Shown: positions 1 to 11,724 of the stretch, one piece after another | Layout: each line of letters starts with the position of its first letter | How positions within the stretch are numbered: the first letter of the stretch is position 1 | Source of the DNA: Megalopta genalis | Taxonomy: Eukaryota > Arthropoda > Insecta > Hymenoptera > Halictidae | Assembly: GCF_051020955.1 (NCBI RefSeq) | Contig: NC_135015.1 | Coordinates: forward strand, 7,141,616-7,205,615 | Direction: 5' to 3' | Length of the DNA stretch: 64,000 nt | Program-made: the position numbers and the translations under genes | Notes under the pieces: model-generated | The model's input: the letters and a program-made list of their open reading frames with translations, nothing else | Databases searched by the model: none | Told to the model about the DNA's origin: nothing

Positions 1-138
1 AATTCTCCCTAATTGACGCTCAGATTGTACACAAAAATGGACAATTTGGGAAGAGGAGACACGATTATTCGAGCCTTGCGGCTCATTTTTATTGATTGTC
101 AACGACTATAAATAATCGTATATCGAATAATTATATCT

Positions 139-212
<74 letters not shown>

Positions 213-257
213 TATTATATATTATATATATCTCCTCATATCTCTCCCATATATATA

Positions 258-335
<78 letters not shown>

Positions 336-394
336 TATCCTCTCCCCAAATTGTCCATTTTTGTGCACAATGTCAATTAGAGAGAATTTACTGC
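1..394. mobile_element. MITE, CAGTAAATT family, copy 1 (left end cut by window)
   Basis: Inverted ends face each other. The left arm (about 1-80) reads AATTCTCCCTAATTGACG, then a block containing ACAAAAATGGACAATTTGG. The right arm (about 333-394) is its reverse complement and ends in GAGAATTTACTG. The window begins about six bases inside the left end. The interior is a (CT)n tract (about 138-178) followed by (TA)n tracts (about 178-330). No coding potential. Four further copies in this window share the same ends and ACAAAAATGGA block. Confidence 0.85.
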
Positions 395-1633
395 ATTAGG
401 CAACGGACGAAGATCGTCCCCCATCTTGAATTTCTCGGAACGGTTCGCCTTCGAACACCGAAACGAATGGCGAGAGCAGAACGACGGCGATAGAAATCGA
501 AGAATTGACGACTTTATTGTGGCCGAGCTGGAGACGGAAAAATCTTGCGGCATTCGCTTGGGAATAGTTGATACGCCGTGGAAAAAGGACGCGTGTAGAA
601 AGGACGATGGGCGCGGAGGGGCGCGAGCCCGAGTGTACTTTGCTTCACTTCCACGAGAGGCTGGCCGCGACGTAACTGGCATCGCAATCCCTAATTATGC
701 AACCTTCTTCTTCGTCTTCGTCCCTCATCCGCTGGTATCTCCGCGATATTCTCTCGCCCCGCTCGCTAAGCGCAGCGTCAGGTTTTCTCACGCACCTGAG
801 TTTCCGAATGCCGAGCCCGACAGAATCCCGGTGCCATGCCGCCGCGGTATTTCCAGCGTTTTGCGCGGTGTTTAGCGCCTCGTTGCTGCACCCGTCGCAA
901 TCTGACTGCGAGGGACATTATTTCGCAGCTTGTTAGATGGCCGCCGTTCCACCGTTTGTCACTCGGCGCGACGTACACGCTTCGGCGGAAGGAAACAGGT
1001 GGAACCGGAAGTGGCGGAGGCTGCATGCGGGACATGAATCGTTCGCTATCTTTCGCATCTTCTCCCGCAGTTTCGAAATCACCCTGAACACGGTGTGCGC
1101 TCCTAAATTCTCGGCCCATTTCAGAGATACGGCTGGCAACTCCGAAAGAAGTTTCACGAAATGCCAACATGGCGAACGAATTCCAGGAATACGTTGCGTT
1201 ATTTTGCTCTCAGGTTTATGAGATAATATTCGAGAAACATAAATATTCTCGCGTTATATTCTCATAAATATTCTCACTTTTTCGCCCTTAATGCTTTCTG
1301 CATTACGTTGCTTTTGTGTGACTCGGCCCGTCAATTTTTTTGCTAAATCTTGCCCTGAATTGTTTCTTGGATCATCTTCTCAATTATGGCATTAATATAA
1401 CCGCGATTTTCCTCTTTATCAGTACAGAAGATGACATCGAAATATAACTGCGTTTATATCGAAACGAACTTTAACCTGCATATTATTATATATACTTATC
1501 TATAATATATTGTTAGTCATAAACCGGGAACATCATTCTTAAAAAAGCGAAGCTGTAATGCGAGCGAACTAATATTTATTTATTTCATAATATATTATAA
1601 ATATTCATAATATTTTATATATTCTATATTCAT
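395..1633. other. Unrecognised spacer with a GC-rich block
   Basis: About 400-1200 is GC- and CpG-rich and stop-poor in several frames on both strands (up to 149 codons on plus, 130 on minus). None of the translations resembles a protein family and the frames overlap one another, so I read them as composition effects. The remainder (1200-1633) is AT-rich and holds nothing recognisable. Confidence 0.5.
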
Positions 1634-1767
1634 TTAACCCTTTGCGGTCGAAGCTATTCGAATTCGAAATCCAAAACATGATTTCTGATCTACAGTAGTT
1701 CTATTTTATATAATTTATTGCGACTTATGCGCTTGAAATTGAGCCTGTTGACAAGTACGATGCAATT

Positions 1768-2430
1768 TTAACCCTTTCGCTACTACGGGCCACTATAGTG
1801 GCCCTCCATAAGATGTCACTGAGGTACTACGGGCCACTATAGTGGCCTTTCGTATGATGCCACTGAGGTACTACGGGCCACTATAGTGGCCTTTCGTATG
1901 ATGCCACTGAGGTACTACGGGCCACTATAGTGGCCTTTCGTATGATGCCACTGAGGTACTACGGGCCACTATAGTGGCCTTTCGTATGATGCCACTGAGG
2001 TACTACGGGCCACTATAGTGGCCTTTCGTATGATGCCACTGAGGTACTACGGGCCACTATAGTGGCCTTTCGTATGATGCCACTGAGGTACTACGGGCCA
2101 CTATAGTGGCCTTTCATAAGATGCCACTGAGGTACTATGGGCCACTATAGTGGCCTTCCATAAGATGCATTATATTGCATAATGTTTTATTTCCTCTCAT
2201 ACTGTAAATTAAAGAGCGCATGCTAAGACGTTATAAATACCCTGGAATACCCTTTATTTATAAATACCCTTTGGAGAGAAATTTTTTCATACGAAAACAT
2301 TCAAGCAGCTTGGGTTCTCCGCCGCGGTACTCCCGCTGACGATCGGCGTCGCGTAGCGTGCAGTGATGTCGCGGCGCTCCGTTCAGCGGAAGTACCGCGG
2401 TGGAGAACCCGCCCATAGCGAAAGGGTTAA
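1768..2430. mobile_element. Nested piggyBac-type MITE with internal 44-bp array
   Basis: Flanked by TTAA on both sides (1768-1771 and 2427-2430), with inverted ends CCCTTTCGCTA and its complement. It lies inside the MITE at 1634-2540. The left half is a 44-bp tandem array. The right half contains a stable hairpin with 28-base arms at 2312-2339 and 2383-2410, which differ at two positions. Non-coding and distinct in sequence from its host MITE. Confidence 0.85.
1781..2169 (+). repeat. 44-bp minisatellite, nine copies, with a 16-bp perfect palindrome per unit
   Basis: The motif GGGCCACTATAG recurs at 1787, 1831, 1875, 1919, 1963, 2007, 2051, 2095 and 2139, exactly 44 bases apart. Each unit holds the perfect palindrome GGCCACTATAGTGGCC. 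The inner units are nearly identical; the first and last carry variants (CCATAAGATG instead of CGTATGATG). Confidence 0.95.
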
Positions 2431-2650
2431 TAGTTTCTTTTCAAGTAGAAACGAGTCCGATGCTCTTAGAATGATTTTGAAAAATGGTACACCAATTTTT
2501 AGTGGCGCCTCAGAGTCGCCATTCGAGTGCAAAGGGTTAAACCGAATTCACAACCGCGTGTTCTAACGCATCCCTGTGATCGTAAATCTGAAACATTTTG
2601 AAGTAATCAAAGGATAGTAAACGTTCGACATTCATTCGCGATCATGATAA

Positions 2651-2899
2651 TTAACCTTTTGCAGTCGATCGGCGACTCTGAGACGACACTAAAAATTGCT
2701 GTACCATTTTTAAAAAGAATTTACTCGTTATTAAAGTTTTACATTCAATAAATTGTTAAGAAATCGAAGTCTTCTATAAGCAAACAGGTTAAATTTCCAA
2801 TGCAACAAATAAAAACAGCCATACTGAATGGAGATACTGTAGCTCGAAATAAATGCTTTTTATTTTGGAGTCGAAACAGCATCGACTTCAAAGGGTTAT
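2651..2899 (-). mobile_element. piggyBac-type MITE, CCCTTTGC family, reversed
   Basis: Begins TTAACCTTTTGCAGTCGATC and ends CAAAGGGTTAT. Its first about 70 bases are the reverse complement of the 3' end of the MITE at 1634-2540 (a GGCGCCTCAGAGTCGCC-like block and GGTACACCAATTTT). Non-coding. The right target site has decayed to TTAT. Confidence 0.75.
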
Positions 2900-5315
2900 A
2901 TACTGCGAATAGGCAAAATGCTGCTATTAAATGTGCTGCACGAATGTAGAGAACACTCGCTAAGTCTTTATGTGCCGGAAACTGGTTCACCGATAATTTT
3001 GTAAACTTTTTAAAATTAGATTAGACGTTGCCGTTGTTATACAGTAATTACTTTTTCTCATAATTATAAATTCCTCTCATCCCTTCCTATCTTACAAATT
3101 TGCACGCATCATAAACGACTAAAGACCTGTACTTTTGTGCACTATAAAAACGTTTCACATGCTATAGGCCGGGTGTATTCTACGTAATTTACATTGTACA
3201 TCGTATATTACATCCACCGTCGTGCATTTAGAAGTGGATTGAAAATTTGAATAACCGGGAGTAAGGCTGCCTCTCGCGGCCACCAGGCTGCCGTGCAGGA
3301 ACAACTGACCTAACTCACGGATTAAGACATTTGCCAACGAGAGGTGACCCGCGGCCCTTCGATTTGTCGTTGGCAAAACAGTTTTCCGGCATTTATTTAC
3401 GAGTCGGCTTATACGCGCGTGCTGGAACGAGACGATAACGATCTCGCCGCCTCGTGTCTCGAGTTTCCACGTCCCGATTGCCATTGAAACGCGTGCAAGG
3501 ACAACGCGGTCTTCGGAATTTCCTTGCACGCGCGTTCGCGCTTTTTTCGATCGCATTACACGCGATCGGTGTTCCGTTTCCAATCGTAGTGAACACGCGA
3601 GTTAGTTCAGCCAGATGAGCCGTGTTTTCGAACGCCACGCTGACCTCAGTTGCGCATTTAACCCGAGAAAGATAACCTACGTCGCAGAGGCGCCTGCGAA
3701 GACTGTTGATTTTTGTTAATTTTTCATAGAGGTCTAGTGATTTAAGTTTAAAATTACTTAAAATATAAAAAAATATAATATAAATGCATTTTATTTTTAC
3801 AATAATGCCAAACCTTTAAAATGACTAGATTAACTTAAATAAATATCCATTGTTAGTATAGAATTGACGCCTTAGAAAAGCATGCGCCTCTGAAGCGTAT
3901 GGTTATCTTTTACGTACGTTGTCATATGGTTATCTTTCTAGGGTTAAGCGGTCCTCGTTTCTCGACGTTCTATTTTTTCTATTTTTCTAGTTTTACCCGA
4001 TTAAATTCTAGCGCTTGCTGAGCGAATGAAATGCGCAAAATTTGGATGCAATCGAACAACGGAAACCCGTGTCGCATTTGCATTAAGACTTTAACTGCTG
4101 CGTCACTCATATGCGAGTGACGGAATAATTTCGTCAGAATAAACAATTAACTTGTACGTTGATCTATTACGTCTTTCTAATTTCATTAGAATCCGTGAAA
4201 CGTACGAATGTTGCAAAAATGTAATACATACAACTTGTAATTCTTCGATCTCAAAAAGTTTGAATAAATATATTATTTTAATTTTATGAAATTTTTGAGG
4301 TTTTTTTGACTGCCAAGGTGATTTTTTTTAGAAATGTTATTAAACGCTTTTGACTAAAATATAACATTTTAGACGAACAATAATGAGTTTTATGCGTTAC
4401 TTCTAAAAATATATAGAAAATCTTTGGTTTACAGTGTAAACCAATCAAATTAGTGTATTAAGTATAATTTTTGTGAGAAATAGGTCTCAGAAAAATATTC
4501 AACGTGTATTTCTTTTTTTATCGGGCATCATCCATGTTGAGAGGTTGACAACATCCCTTAAATGTATTTCTTATCTTTAACATTAAGGACTATTTTCATC
4601 TTTTTAATGAGAGTGTTGAATTTTAACGAATGAATTTGGTAAACGAACTGTCATAAGGATTTTGTGCAGCGCACACAAATTTCTCATCATTATTATTTTG
4701 TCATTCGAACAATTTATACACTGGTGTATTAATATGTAAGTAATATATGCCTGACAAGATCATGTTTCATGGGAAAGTCGCGGCCAAAGTTTTCACGCGA
4801 GAGGACGCCATGCGTAGATAGTTTCGCCATTCATTTTGCAACATTTCGAGTATTCGCGATATTTACTGCTTGTTTAAGCGGCCAGCCAACGTTCGAACGT
4901 TGCGTATACGGGCACAAATTGCCCCGGCAATGAATCAATATTCATGGATGCTGTATTAAACGTTTCTTAAACGTTTTCCGAGAAAATCATTTTCCTCGTC
5001 TTTCTCGACCGCATAGGTGAAACGAAAACGCGTATAATCATTCTGTCGTTTCTGCTGCACCGCTTCTTGCGAACAAACGGTTCGGCCTCGACGAGGAAAT
5101 TGCAAATAGAATAGGGTGATTGAACTCTGTGAGAGCTACGAAAGTTAGTGAAACTCTCGATATTTGAATGCGTCCCAAAATGATCCAGAAAGCAGGAAGT
5201 AAAGATGGCGACGCTTCCGGATAATTTTCTCTGACCTTAAACGTGCCTTCCGGCTTGCGGAACAAAAGACACCGTTCTTTGATCCTTTTACGTAAATATT
5301 AGTAACATTGTCCAC
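2900..5315. other. Unrecognised spacer
   Basis: AT-rich sequence with a GC-richer stretch at about 3150-3670 in which overlapping minus-strand frames (up to 142 codons) have no recognisable domain. A TTAACTGCTGCGTCACTC motif at 4091 resembles a piggyBac-type end, but no partner end was found. No gene is supported. Confidence 0.45.
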
Positions 5316-6010
5316 ATTCTTTCGCATTCAGATTTAGTATATAAGTGGAGATGAACTTAAACAATTTGATTAAAATATTATTTATGATATTAGTAGATTT
5401 AGCATAGTAGTGATAAAATAGAACTGTGTTAAATTCTACTGAAATTTTCTATTTCGCCGAGGCTTCTATGAATAATTTACTTTTGTCGACATTCTTTCGC
5501 ATACAGATTTAGTATATAAGTGGAGATGAACTTAAACAATTTGATTAAAATATTATTTAACATATTAGTAGATTTAGCATAGTAGTGATAAAATAGAACT
5601 GTGTTAAATTCTACTGAAATTTTCTATTTCGCCGAGGCTTCTATGAATAATTTACTTTTGTCGACATTCTTTCGCATACAGATTTAGTATATAATTGCAG
5701 ATGAACTTAAACAATTTGATTAAAATATTATTTATGATATTAGTAGATTTAGCATAGTAGTGATAAAATAGAACTGTGTTAAATTCTATTGAAATTTTCT
5801 ATTTCGCCGAGGCTTCTATGAATAATTTACTTTTGTCGACATTCTTTCGCATACAGATTTAGTATATAAGTGGAGATGAACTTAAACAATTTGATTAAAA
5901 TATTATTTATGATATTAGTAGATTTAGCATAGTAGTGAGAAAATAGAACTGTGTTAAATTCTACTGAAATTTTCTATTTCGCCGAGGCTTCTATGAATAA
6001 TTTACTTTTT
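5316..6010 (+). repeat. 175-bp tandem repeat, four copies
   Basis: The phrase CATTCTTTCGCAT recurs at 5316, 5490, 5665 and 5840, giving a period of about 175 bases. Units are almost identical over their whole length (GAGATGAACTTAAACAATTT, ATTTCGCCGAGGCTTCTATG and so on). The array ends at AATAATTTACTTTTT near 6010. No coding potential; the unit length is in the range of nucleosome-phased insect satellites. Confidence 0.95.
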
Positions 6011-8736
6011 TAAAATTATTTTTATTAGCGTTAATGTCAGATTTAAAGATTAGATACATTTCTTCCGTAAAAGTAAATCCGTGCATTCAGTTTCCGATTG
6101 TCTCATGCGCGGAAGAGAACATCGGAATTTTATCCTCGACAACATGCGACAATTCTAACAGACTTTTTGCTCACCTATTACGTTTCACTCGCATTGTCGT
6201 TAAAAACCGGAGACAATGGCCGTGTTGCATAAGTCGTGACACGTTTGTCGGAAAAATTTCGTGGCAGAAAAGTGTCGGGGATCTGGCTCGCAACAAGAAT
6301 CCCAGAATTGTGCTGGCTCGAGCGTTCTGCCGTGAAAACTCTTAAGCGTTGCCGAGCGGGAAACTTTATTCAGAGGAAAAGTATTCTTAGATTTTCGCTC
6401 GTTCGAGAGTAAAGCTGTCATTCGAGTCTCGTTGCGAAAATCGTTATTCCTAGATCGTGTAGAAATGTTTAGAAACACTTAGAACTGTGCACCTTGTTCT
6501 GTAAAAGAGGAAAATATGCGCGTACGGATAGTTCGTCAGCGACAGATGTTAATTTATCTCTCTGACAGTTGAAGAAATCGTACCTTTTTCACAAGCTGTA
6601 GCGAACTTATATCTCGGAGGCCATTCTAAGGGAATTTCTTGCGTTAATGCATCTCAAGTGGAGTGCAAGGCTGCCTTGAACTAAAATGTTTATTCTGGAA
6701 TATTTTGTAAGAAATCGTTTTTATCCGGAGTCAATTAAAGATCCTATCATCTATCTCTGGTAGACAACTACGGAGAAATTTTCATGTCGTCCTCAATTGA
6801 ATGCTTCAAAATCGAGAGACTTCTTCCATCAATTTAAATTATTCCGAAAACATATAGAATTTTCATGACTACATATAATGGCTGCATGCATACTTTGTGC
6901 CACGATTCTTCGCTGTAGGAGATATTGGGTTAGAAAGTAACAGTTAGATTTATTATAATAATATCATCATTTGTAACAAAAATATATACAACAAGAATTT
7001 TTATATTGAAATCTTACAAATAATTATTATTCAAATCTTATGACAAGTAACGTGCAAATTACATTAAAATTATTATTCGATGAAAGTATTCATCAAATTA
7101 AATAATAACAGCAAATAAAGAGGACAAAAGTAATTTTATTCGTATAAGTAAATAAATGTAAATAAAATTCTTTAATAAATATAATAAATTCAAAGTTCTC
7201 GGTATCGGCAGTGTAACGTTGCGATTACAGATCTGCAATTAACTGTGAAATCGTATATAACAATCTTTTTCGATAGCTTTTATCGAAGCGTTGCGAGGAA
7301 GAACGATTAAAACGGTCGCCCGAAGGATTTCATTAATAATCAGGCCATAAATTTGGCTGATAATTCTGTACCGCCACCAAAACCTTAAAAATAAAGGGAA
7401 AAGAACAACTGAATGCCATAATATGGCGGCCACATAAATCGACGATGAATAGTGGGAGAAACGAACCTGTCGTGTGCGTCTCGTGTGCTATGCGTGTCCG
7501 AAGATCTAGTAGGTAGTGTAAACGAGAAAGTCGTCCTTGAAATGCTGTTTGCTCATGATAAGCCCGGATAAACTCGTTCGGTTGGAACGCGCGCGCAAAT
7601 TCCGAGGGTATATCCAGCGGATCCATAGAAACCGACAGTTCTCGTAATCCGAGGTTGCGGGATAGTCCTCCCGCAACGATGGTTGCATGTTTCACAGCGA
7701 AATGCATCCCGCTTTCGATAATCGTGCCGCCGTAAAATTCAAGACGTTTTTCCGGCGATCGAAGCCGCGGCAGTTCGCCGGTCGTGCAAACATAAAAGAG
7801 AAATTGCGCGTGCCGCGCGCGACCTGTCTATGCAATTTGCGACGGTAAACTATATAAACTTTCACTCGGACTTTCATTGCCCCTGTCGAAAGAGCGGCGC
7901 CCTGTTAGCTCGTCCGTGCCGCGAAGTTACACGCACGACCGTATACATTGTCATTTCTGGCGGCAAAAGCGAGAGTTGTATCGTAATTATCCGCGAATAA
8001 AAGTTCGCCGCTCCTTGGCCGACGCGTGCCCGGTTCGCCGAACGAAGAAAACGGTTATAAAACCCGCTGGGAAACCGTTGCTGCCGTCCCGAAACTCTGT
8101 AACAGTCTCGTAAACTTAATGAATAATTTGAACCGACACTCGATATGGTATCGCGAAGTGTCCGCCGTTGAAAAACCCCGGCCCGACCGTCTGTTTCGCC
8201 GTTTTCAATAACGGATGCCAGGGTAATTCTGCTGGTCGTTCTCGAGGGAACGAAGCAAACATGTTGAATGAAGTTCTGTTTTATGGAGATTCGGTTTCGA
8301 GAAAACCGTTCGCAATAGAGAAACGCTTGGAATGGTTTACGCAGAGACCGGCAAAGGAACCGTTTCTTGTTTCTAGAAACAGCGAGGACTATGATCGGGT
8401 CTTGATACTTGTTTTATTTATCTCGGAATAGCTGCGGTTCTAAGACTGATGTTTCCTCAACGTTCCCGTTTTTATTGGCAATTTACCGAGTTATTCTATC
8501 AGCTGTGTTTTGTTTTATTCACGGACTCTCTGTTTCGCTGATTTTACTTATACACTTGTCTGACTTGGTGTATTTGCATTATTTTAAAATGATTTCATGA
8601 TCAGCAGAGCAATGTCGGCTCAAACTAAATTATCCGTCATATCGTGCGTTGCGTTGTTCATCTAATTCTTAGGACGCGTCTGCATGACAAATAAAATTAA
8701 TGACTGAAAATGCTACAACAATATTCTCAAATTCTC
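6011..8736. other. Unrecognised spacer
   Basis: Mixed AT-rich and moderately GC-rich unique sequence (GC-richer at about 7400-8250). Several open frames of 60-124 codons occur on both strands, but they overlap and show no motif, splice structure or family resemblance. Nothing else was seen. Confidence 0.45.
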
Positions 8737-9298
8737 TTAATATTTTGACTGCCACGTTACGCCTATGTGGACGACAGAATTATGTGCTTAGATTTGAGAG
8801 TTAATCGTTACCCTAATCTGTTAAATTTTCTTAATTTGATCAGGATCCGCAGAACGTGAGAACGTTGACAAAATAATTGACGCGACATGCAACTTTAAAG
8901 TATCTGTTTTAGTCGAATTGAAATTCAAAAGTTAACCCTTTCCACTCGAATGGCGATTTCAAGGCGCCATTAAAAACTGTTATGTCACGTTTCTAAATAA
9001 TTTTATTCATCGAATGTGTTCATATTTGATGAATATGTTGAATGGATACCTGTTGCATTAATCACAAAATTCAATTTCATATTGCATAAAATGCATTAAG
9101 TTGTATAAAATGGGAATACAGCGGGTCGGAGAAACTGTATTAAATTTTCCATTAATTTGGCTTCGAGTGCAAAGGGTTAAGTTGTACGACGTCAATTATT
9201 TCGTCAACGTTTTCACGTTCTGCGGATCTTAATCAAATTAGGAAGATTTAATAGATTCATATTTGTGAGGTCGTTGGAGCGACAGTCTCAAGTGTTAA
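8737..9298. mobile_element. piggyBac-like inverted-repeat element interrupted by a MITE
   Basis: TTAA at 8737 is followed by TATTTTGACTGCCACG. TTAA at 9295 is preceded by GACAGTCTCAAGTG. The ends are inverted and similar. Inner arms also pair: 8815-8895 and 9185-9255 are inverted copies around GATCCGCAGAACGTGA and TTAATTTGAT. The MITE at 8932-9180 sits between the arms. Non-coding. The right end continues into a tandem array. Confidence 0.65.
8932..9180. mobile_element. piggyBac-type MITE, CCCTTTGC family, nested
   Basis: Perfect TTAA on both sides. Left end CCCTTTCCACTCGAATGGCG, right end CTTCGAGTGCAAAGGG. It is 249 bp, the same size class as the copy at 48459. It carries the subterminal GGCGCC block typical of this family and lies inside the inverted arms of the element at 8737-9298. 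Confidence 0.88.
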
Positions 9299-10105
9299 TG
9301 TTTTTTCTATTTTGAGTTTCTTCTACCCATTTTTGCACATAAGTGCATAAAATGCACATAAGTGCATAAAATCTTAATCAAATGAGGAAGATTTAATAGA
9401 TTCATATTTGTGAGGTCGTTGGAGCGACAGTCTCAAGTGTTAATGTTTTTTCTATTTTGAGTTTCTTCTACCCATTTTTGCACATAAGTGCATAAAATGC
9501 ACATAAGTGCATAAAATCTTAATCAAATGAGGAAGATTTAATAGATTCATATTTGTGAGGTCGTTGAAGCGACAGTCACACAAGTGTTAATGTTTTTTCA
9601 ATTTTGAGTTTCTTCTACTCATTTTTGCACATAAGTGCATAAAATGCACATAAGTGCATAAAATCTTAATCAAATTAGGAAGATTTAATAGATTCATATT
9701 TGTGAGGTCGTTGAAGCGACAGTCACACAAGTGTTAATGTTTTTTCAATTTTGAGTTTCTTCTACTCATTTTTGCACATAAGTGCATAAAATGCACATAA
9801 GTGCATAAAATCTTAATCAAATTAGGAAGATTTAATAGATTCATATTTGTGAGGTCGTTGAAGCGACAGTCACACAAGTGTTAATGTTTTTTCAATTTTG
9901 AGTTTCTTCTACTCATTTTTGCACATAAGTGCATAAAATGCACATAAGTGCATAAAATGCACATAAGTGCATAAAATCTTAATCAAATTAGGAAGATTTA
10001 ATAGATTCATATTTGTGAGGTCGTTGAAGCGACAGTCACACAAGTGTTAATGTTTTTTCTATTTTGAGTTTCTTCTACTCATTTTTGCACATAAGTGCAT
10101 AAAAT
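9229..10105 (+). repeat. Six-copy tandem array built from a transposon end plus flank
   Basis: TCTTAATCAAA recurs at 9229, 9372, 9517, 9664, 9811 and 9977 (periods 143, 145, 147, 147 and 166). Each unit contains the right end of the element at 8737-9298 through its TTAA, followed by flanking sequence and two or three copies of the 19-base GCACATAAGTGCATAAAAT. The 166-bp step is explained by one extra 19-base subunit. Confidence 0.92.
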
Positions 10106-11397
10106 ACGGAGTCCAGCGATCACTCCTCTATCCCTTCGGCATCTTTCGGTCTCGATTTTTAATTTCTTCTCATTTTTAATTTCACATCTGTCCTCTAAAT
10201 CTGTACAGAAAATTGTGTCACCTAAACGTGACCGAACGTGGTCAAACCTTGACCAACTATAGACCATGTACAACATTCCCACCATTGTTCCCGTATCAAC
10301 GAAAACGAAGCAGGCCCATTTGGACTATGTACATGCAGCATCCGACGCATCCGTGCCATAAGGCTCCGATGCATCGGCACGATTGCTATTCCCCGCGTAG
10401 AAAATTCAGCGCCGAATGTCGAAGGGGGAATGTTTGATCGAATAACACGATGTCTCGGATCGCGCATACCGCGGGGACGGTCCCGCCACGGTCTCGTATA
10501 CGCGAGCATCAAGAGCGGCCGAGATAATCGCGCGGCAAGCTCTTAAAGGACGACGTATCTCTTACACTAAGCCAATTTAAATACCTTTCCACGGCGCGGT
10601 GACTTCTTTTCCTAGGCCCCCGAGACTGGAAGCTCCCGGGCCCGGCGCTGCCGGGACTGTATAATTATACGCGGGTTAATAATGACTTACGAACTGCAAC
10701 AGGCCTTCCGTTCGTTTGTTTAGTGGCACCGATACGTATGCGCGGCGAGGCCGGCCGCGACGTTATTCCATTAAATTGCATCGCGCTAATCTACTCGCCG
10801 CGCAATACCGCGCCGGTGCAACGACGCCGCGCCGCGGCCGCGGACTTTTGCGAGCCAAAGCGAGCCGGATTTTCTCACGTCACGAAACGGTAAACAGAGT
10901 CGTCGATCGTTGATAGTCACGTCGAACGAATTTTTCCACTTTTTACTTTTTCGACGGGGAAAGGAATTCCTGGCTCGCTTCGGACTAAGGGATACGGAAG
11001 CTGGGTTATGGAATTGTTATTACGGAAAGCAAGCCGGCCGTGATTTGCCACTCGTAATTAGCTTGTTTAATCTTCTGTCGGAACTTCTATGGTCATTCCT
11101 TATTATCGCGGGTTCGTAACGTGTTTCGGTGTGTAATGATTTCAGGGCCTGGTCTGGTGGGGGCGAAGGACATTGTCAGATCGTTGAAGCAGTTTTTCGA
11201 GATTTGTTTGTGCATGATCAATTGGACGCGATGTTTAATTGTTGCTAAATATCGTCAAATAGATTACGAACCATTGGTTTAGCTCTTTGTACTCGCGAAA
11301 CTATTTAAAATTTTCATTCTATGTCATCGTTTTCATTTCGTTTATATTTCAATGTAAGCGCATTTACTCGTATCACATTTAAGATTTCAACGATTTA
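10106..11397. other. Unrecognised GC-rich block
   Basis: About 10200-11100 is CpG-rich (for example GCGCCGCGGCCGCGG near 10829). It is open in several frames up to 96 codons, all overlapping and without recognisable motifs. It could be a promoter-type island, but no exon can be argued. Confidence 0.4.
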
Positions 11398-11628
11398 TCA
11401 ACCCTTTGCACTCGAGTGACGCCACTGAAATTGTTGCATCACTTTCGAAGATAATTTTTATATTCTCGAAGTTTAGGTTTAAGAAATCTAAATTAAAAGT
11501 GTAACTGTTATATGAGTCACAAAACTCAATATGCATAAAGTGCACTTTGTCATACAAAAAGAAATGCTATAAGTCAGAAAAATTATTTTAGATTTACAGA
11601 TAAAATGACTTCGAGTGCAAAGGGTTAC
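11398..11628. mobile_element. piggyBac-type MITE, CCCTTTGC family
   Basis: Left end CCCTTTGCACTCGAGTGACG, right end CTTCGAGTGCAAAGGG. The target sites have decayed to TCAA and TTAC. 231 bp, non-coding. Confidence 0.8.
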
Positions 11629-11689
11629 GTTCGAACAAATTTAAGTATGTAGACATTCTTGTAAATTATAGTACGGTAATTTTTGATAA

Positions 11690-11724
11690 TGATTCAGAAT
11701 AGCCACTCGAGTGTAAAGGGTTAA
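11690..11724. mobile_element. Solo end of a CCCTTTGC-family MITE
   Basis: GCCACTCGAGTGTAAAGGGTTAA matches the right end of this family, but no corresponding left end is found nearby. It is probably a truncated copy. Confidence 0.55.

Larger units (their letters stand above)
1634..2540 (+). mobile_element. piggyBac-type MITE (CCCTTTGC family), split by a nested element
   Basis: Starts TTAACCCTTTGCGGTCGAAG and ends GAGTGCAAAGGGTTAA, so it has TTAA target duplications and inverted CCCTTTGC ends as in piggyBac elements. The uninterrupted relative at 48459-48711 matches both halves (1634-1767 and 2431-2540). This shows that 1768-2430 is a later insertion. Non-coding; it would need a transposase supplied elsewhere. 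Confidence 0.85.

Noticed and set aside
426..1221. Cluster of overlapping frames up to 149 codons
   Set aside because: Frames overlap on both strands in a GC-rich, stop-poor block. No domain, start context or splice signal distinguishes one.
4091..4320. Possible TTAA element starting TTAACTGCTGCGTCACTC
   Set aside because: No convincing inverted right end could be found; the GACTGCC at about 4310 is too weak.
5316..10105. CRISPR-like arrays (regular repeats)
   Set aside because: Repeats are contiguous with no unique spacers, in an insect genome; these are ordinary tandem arrays.
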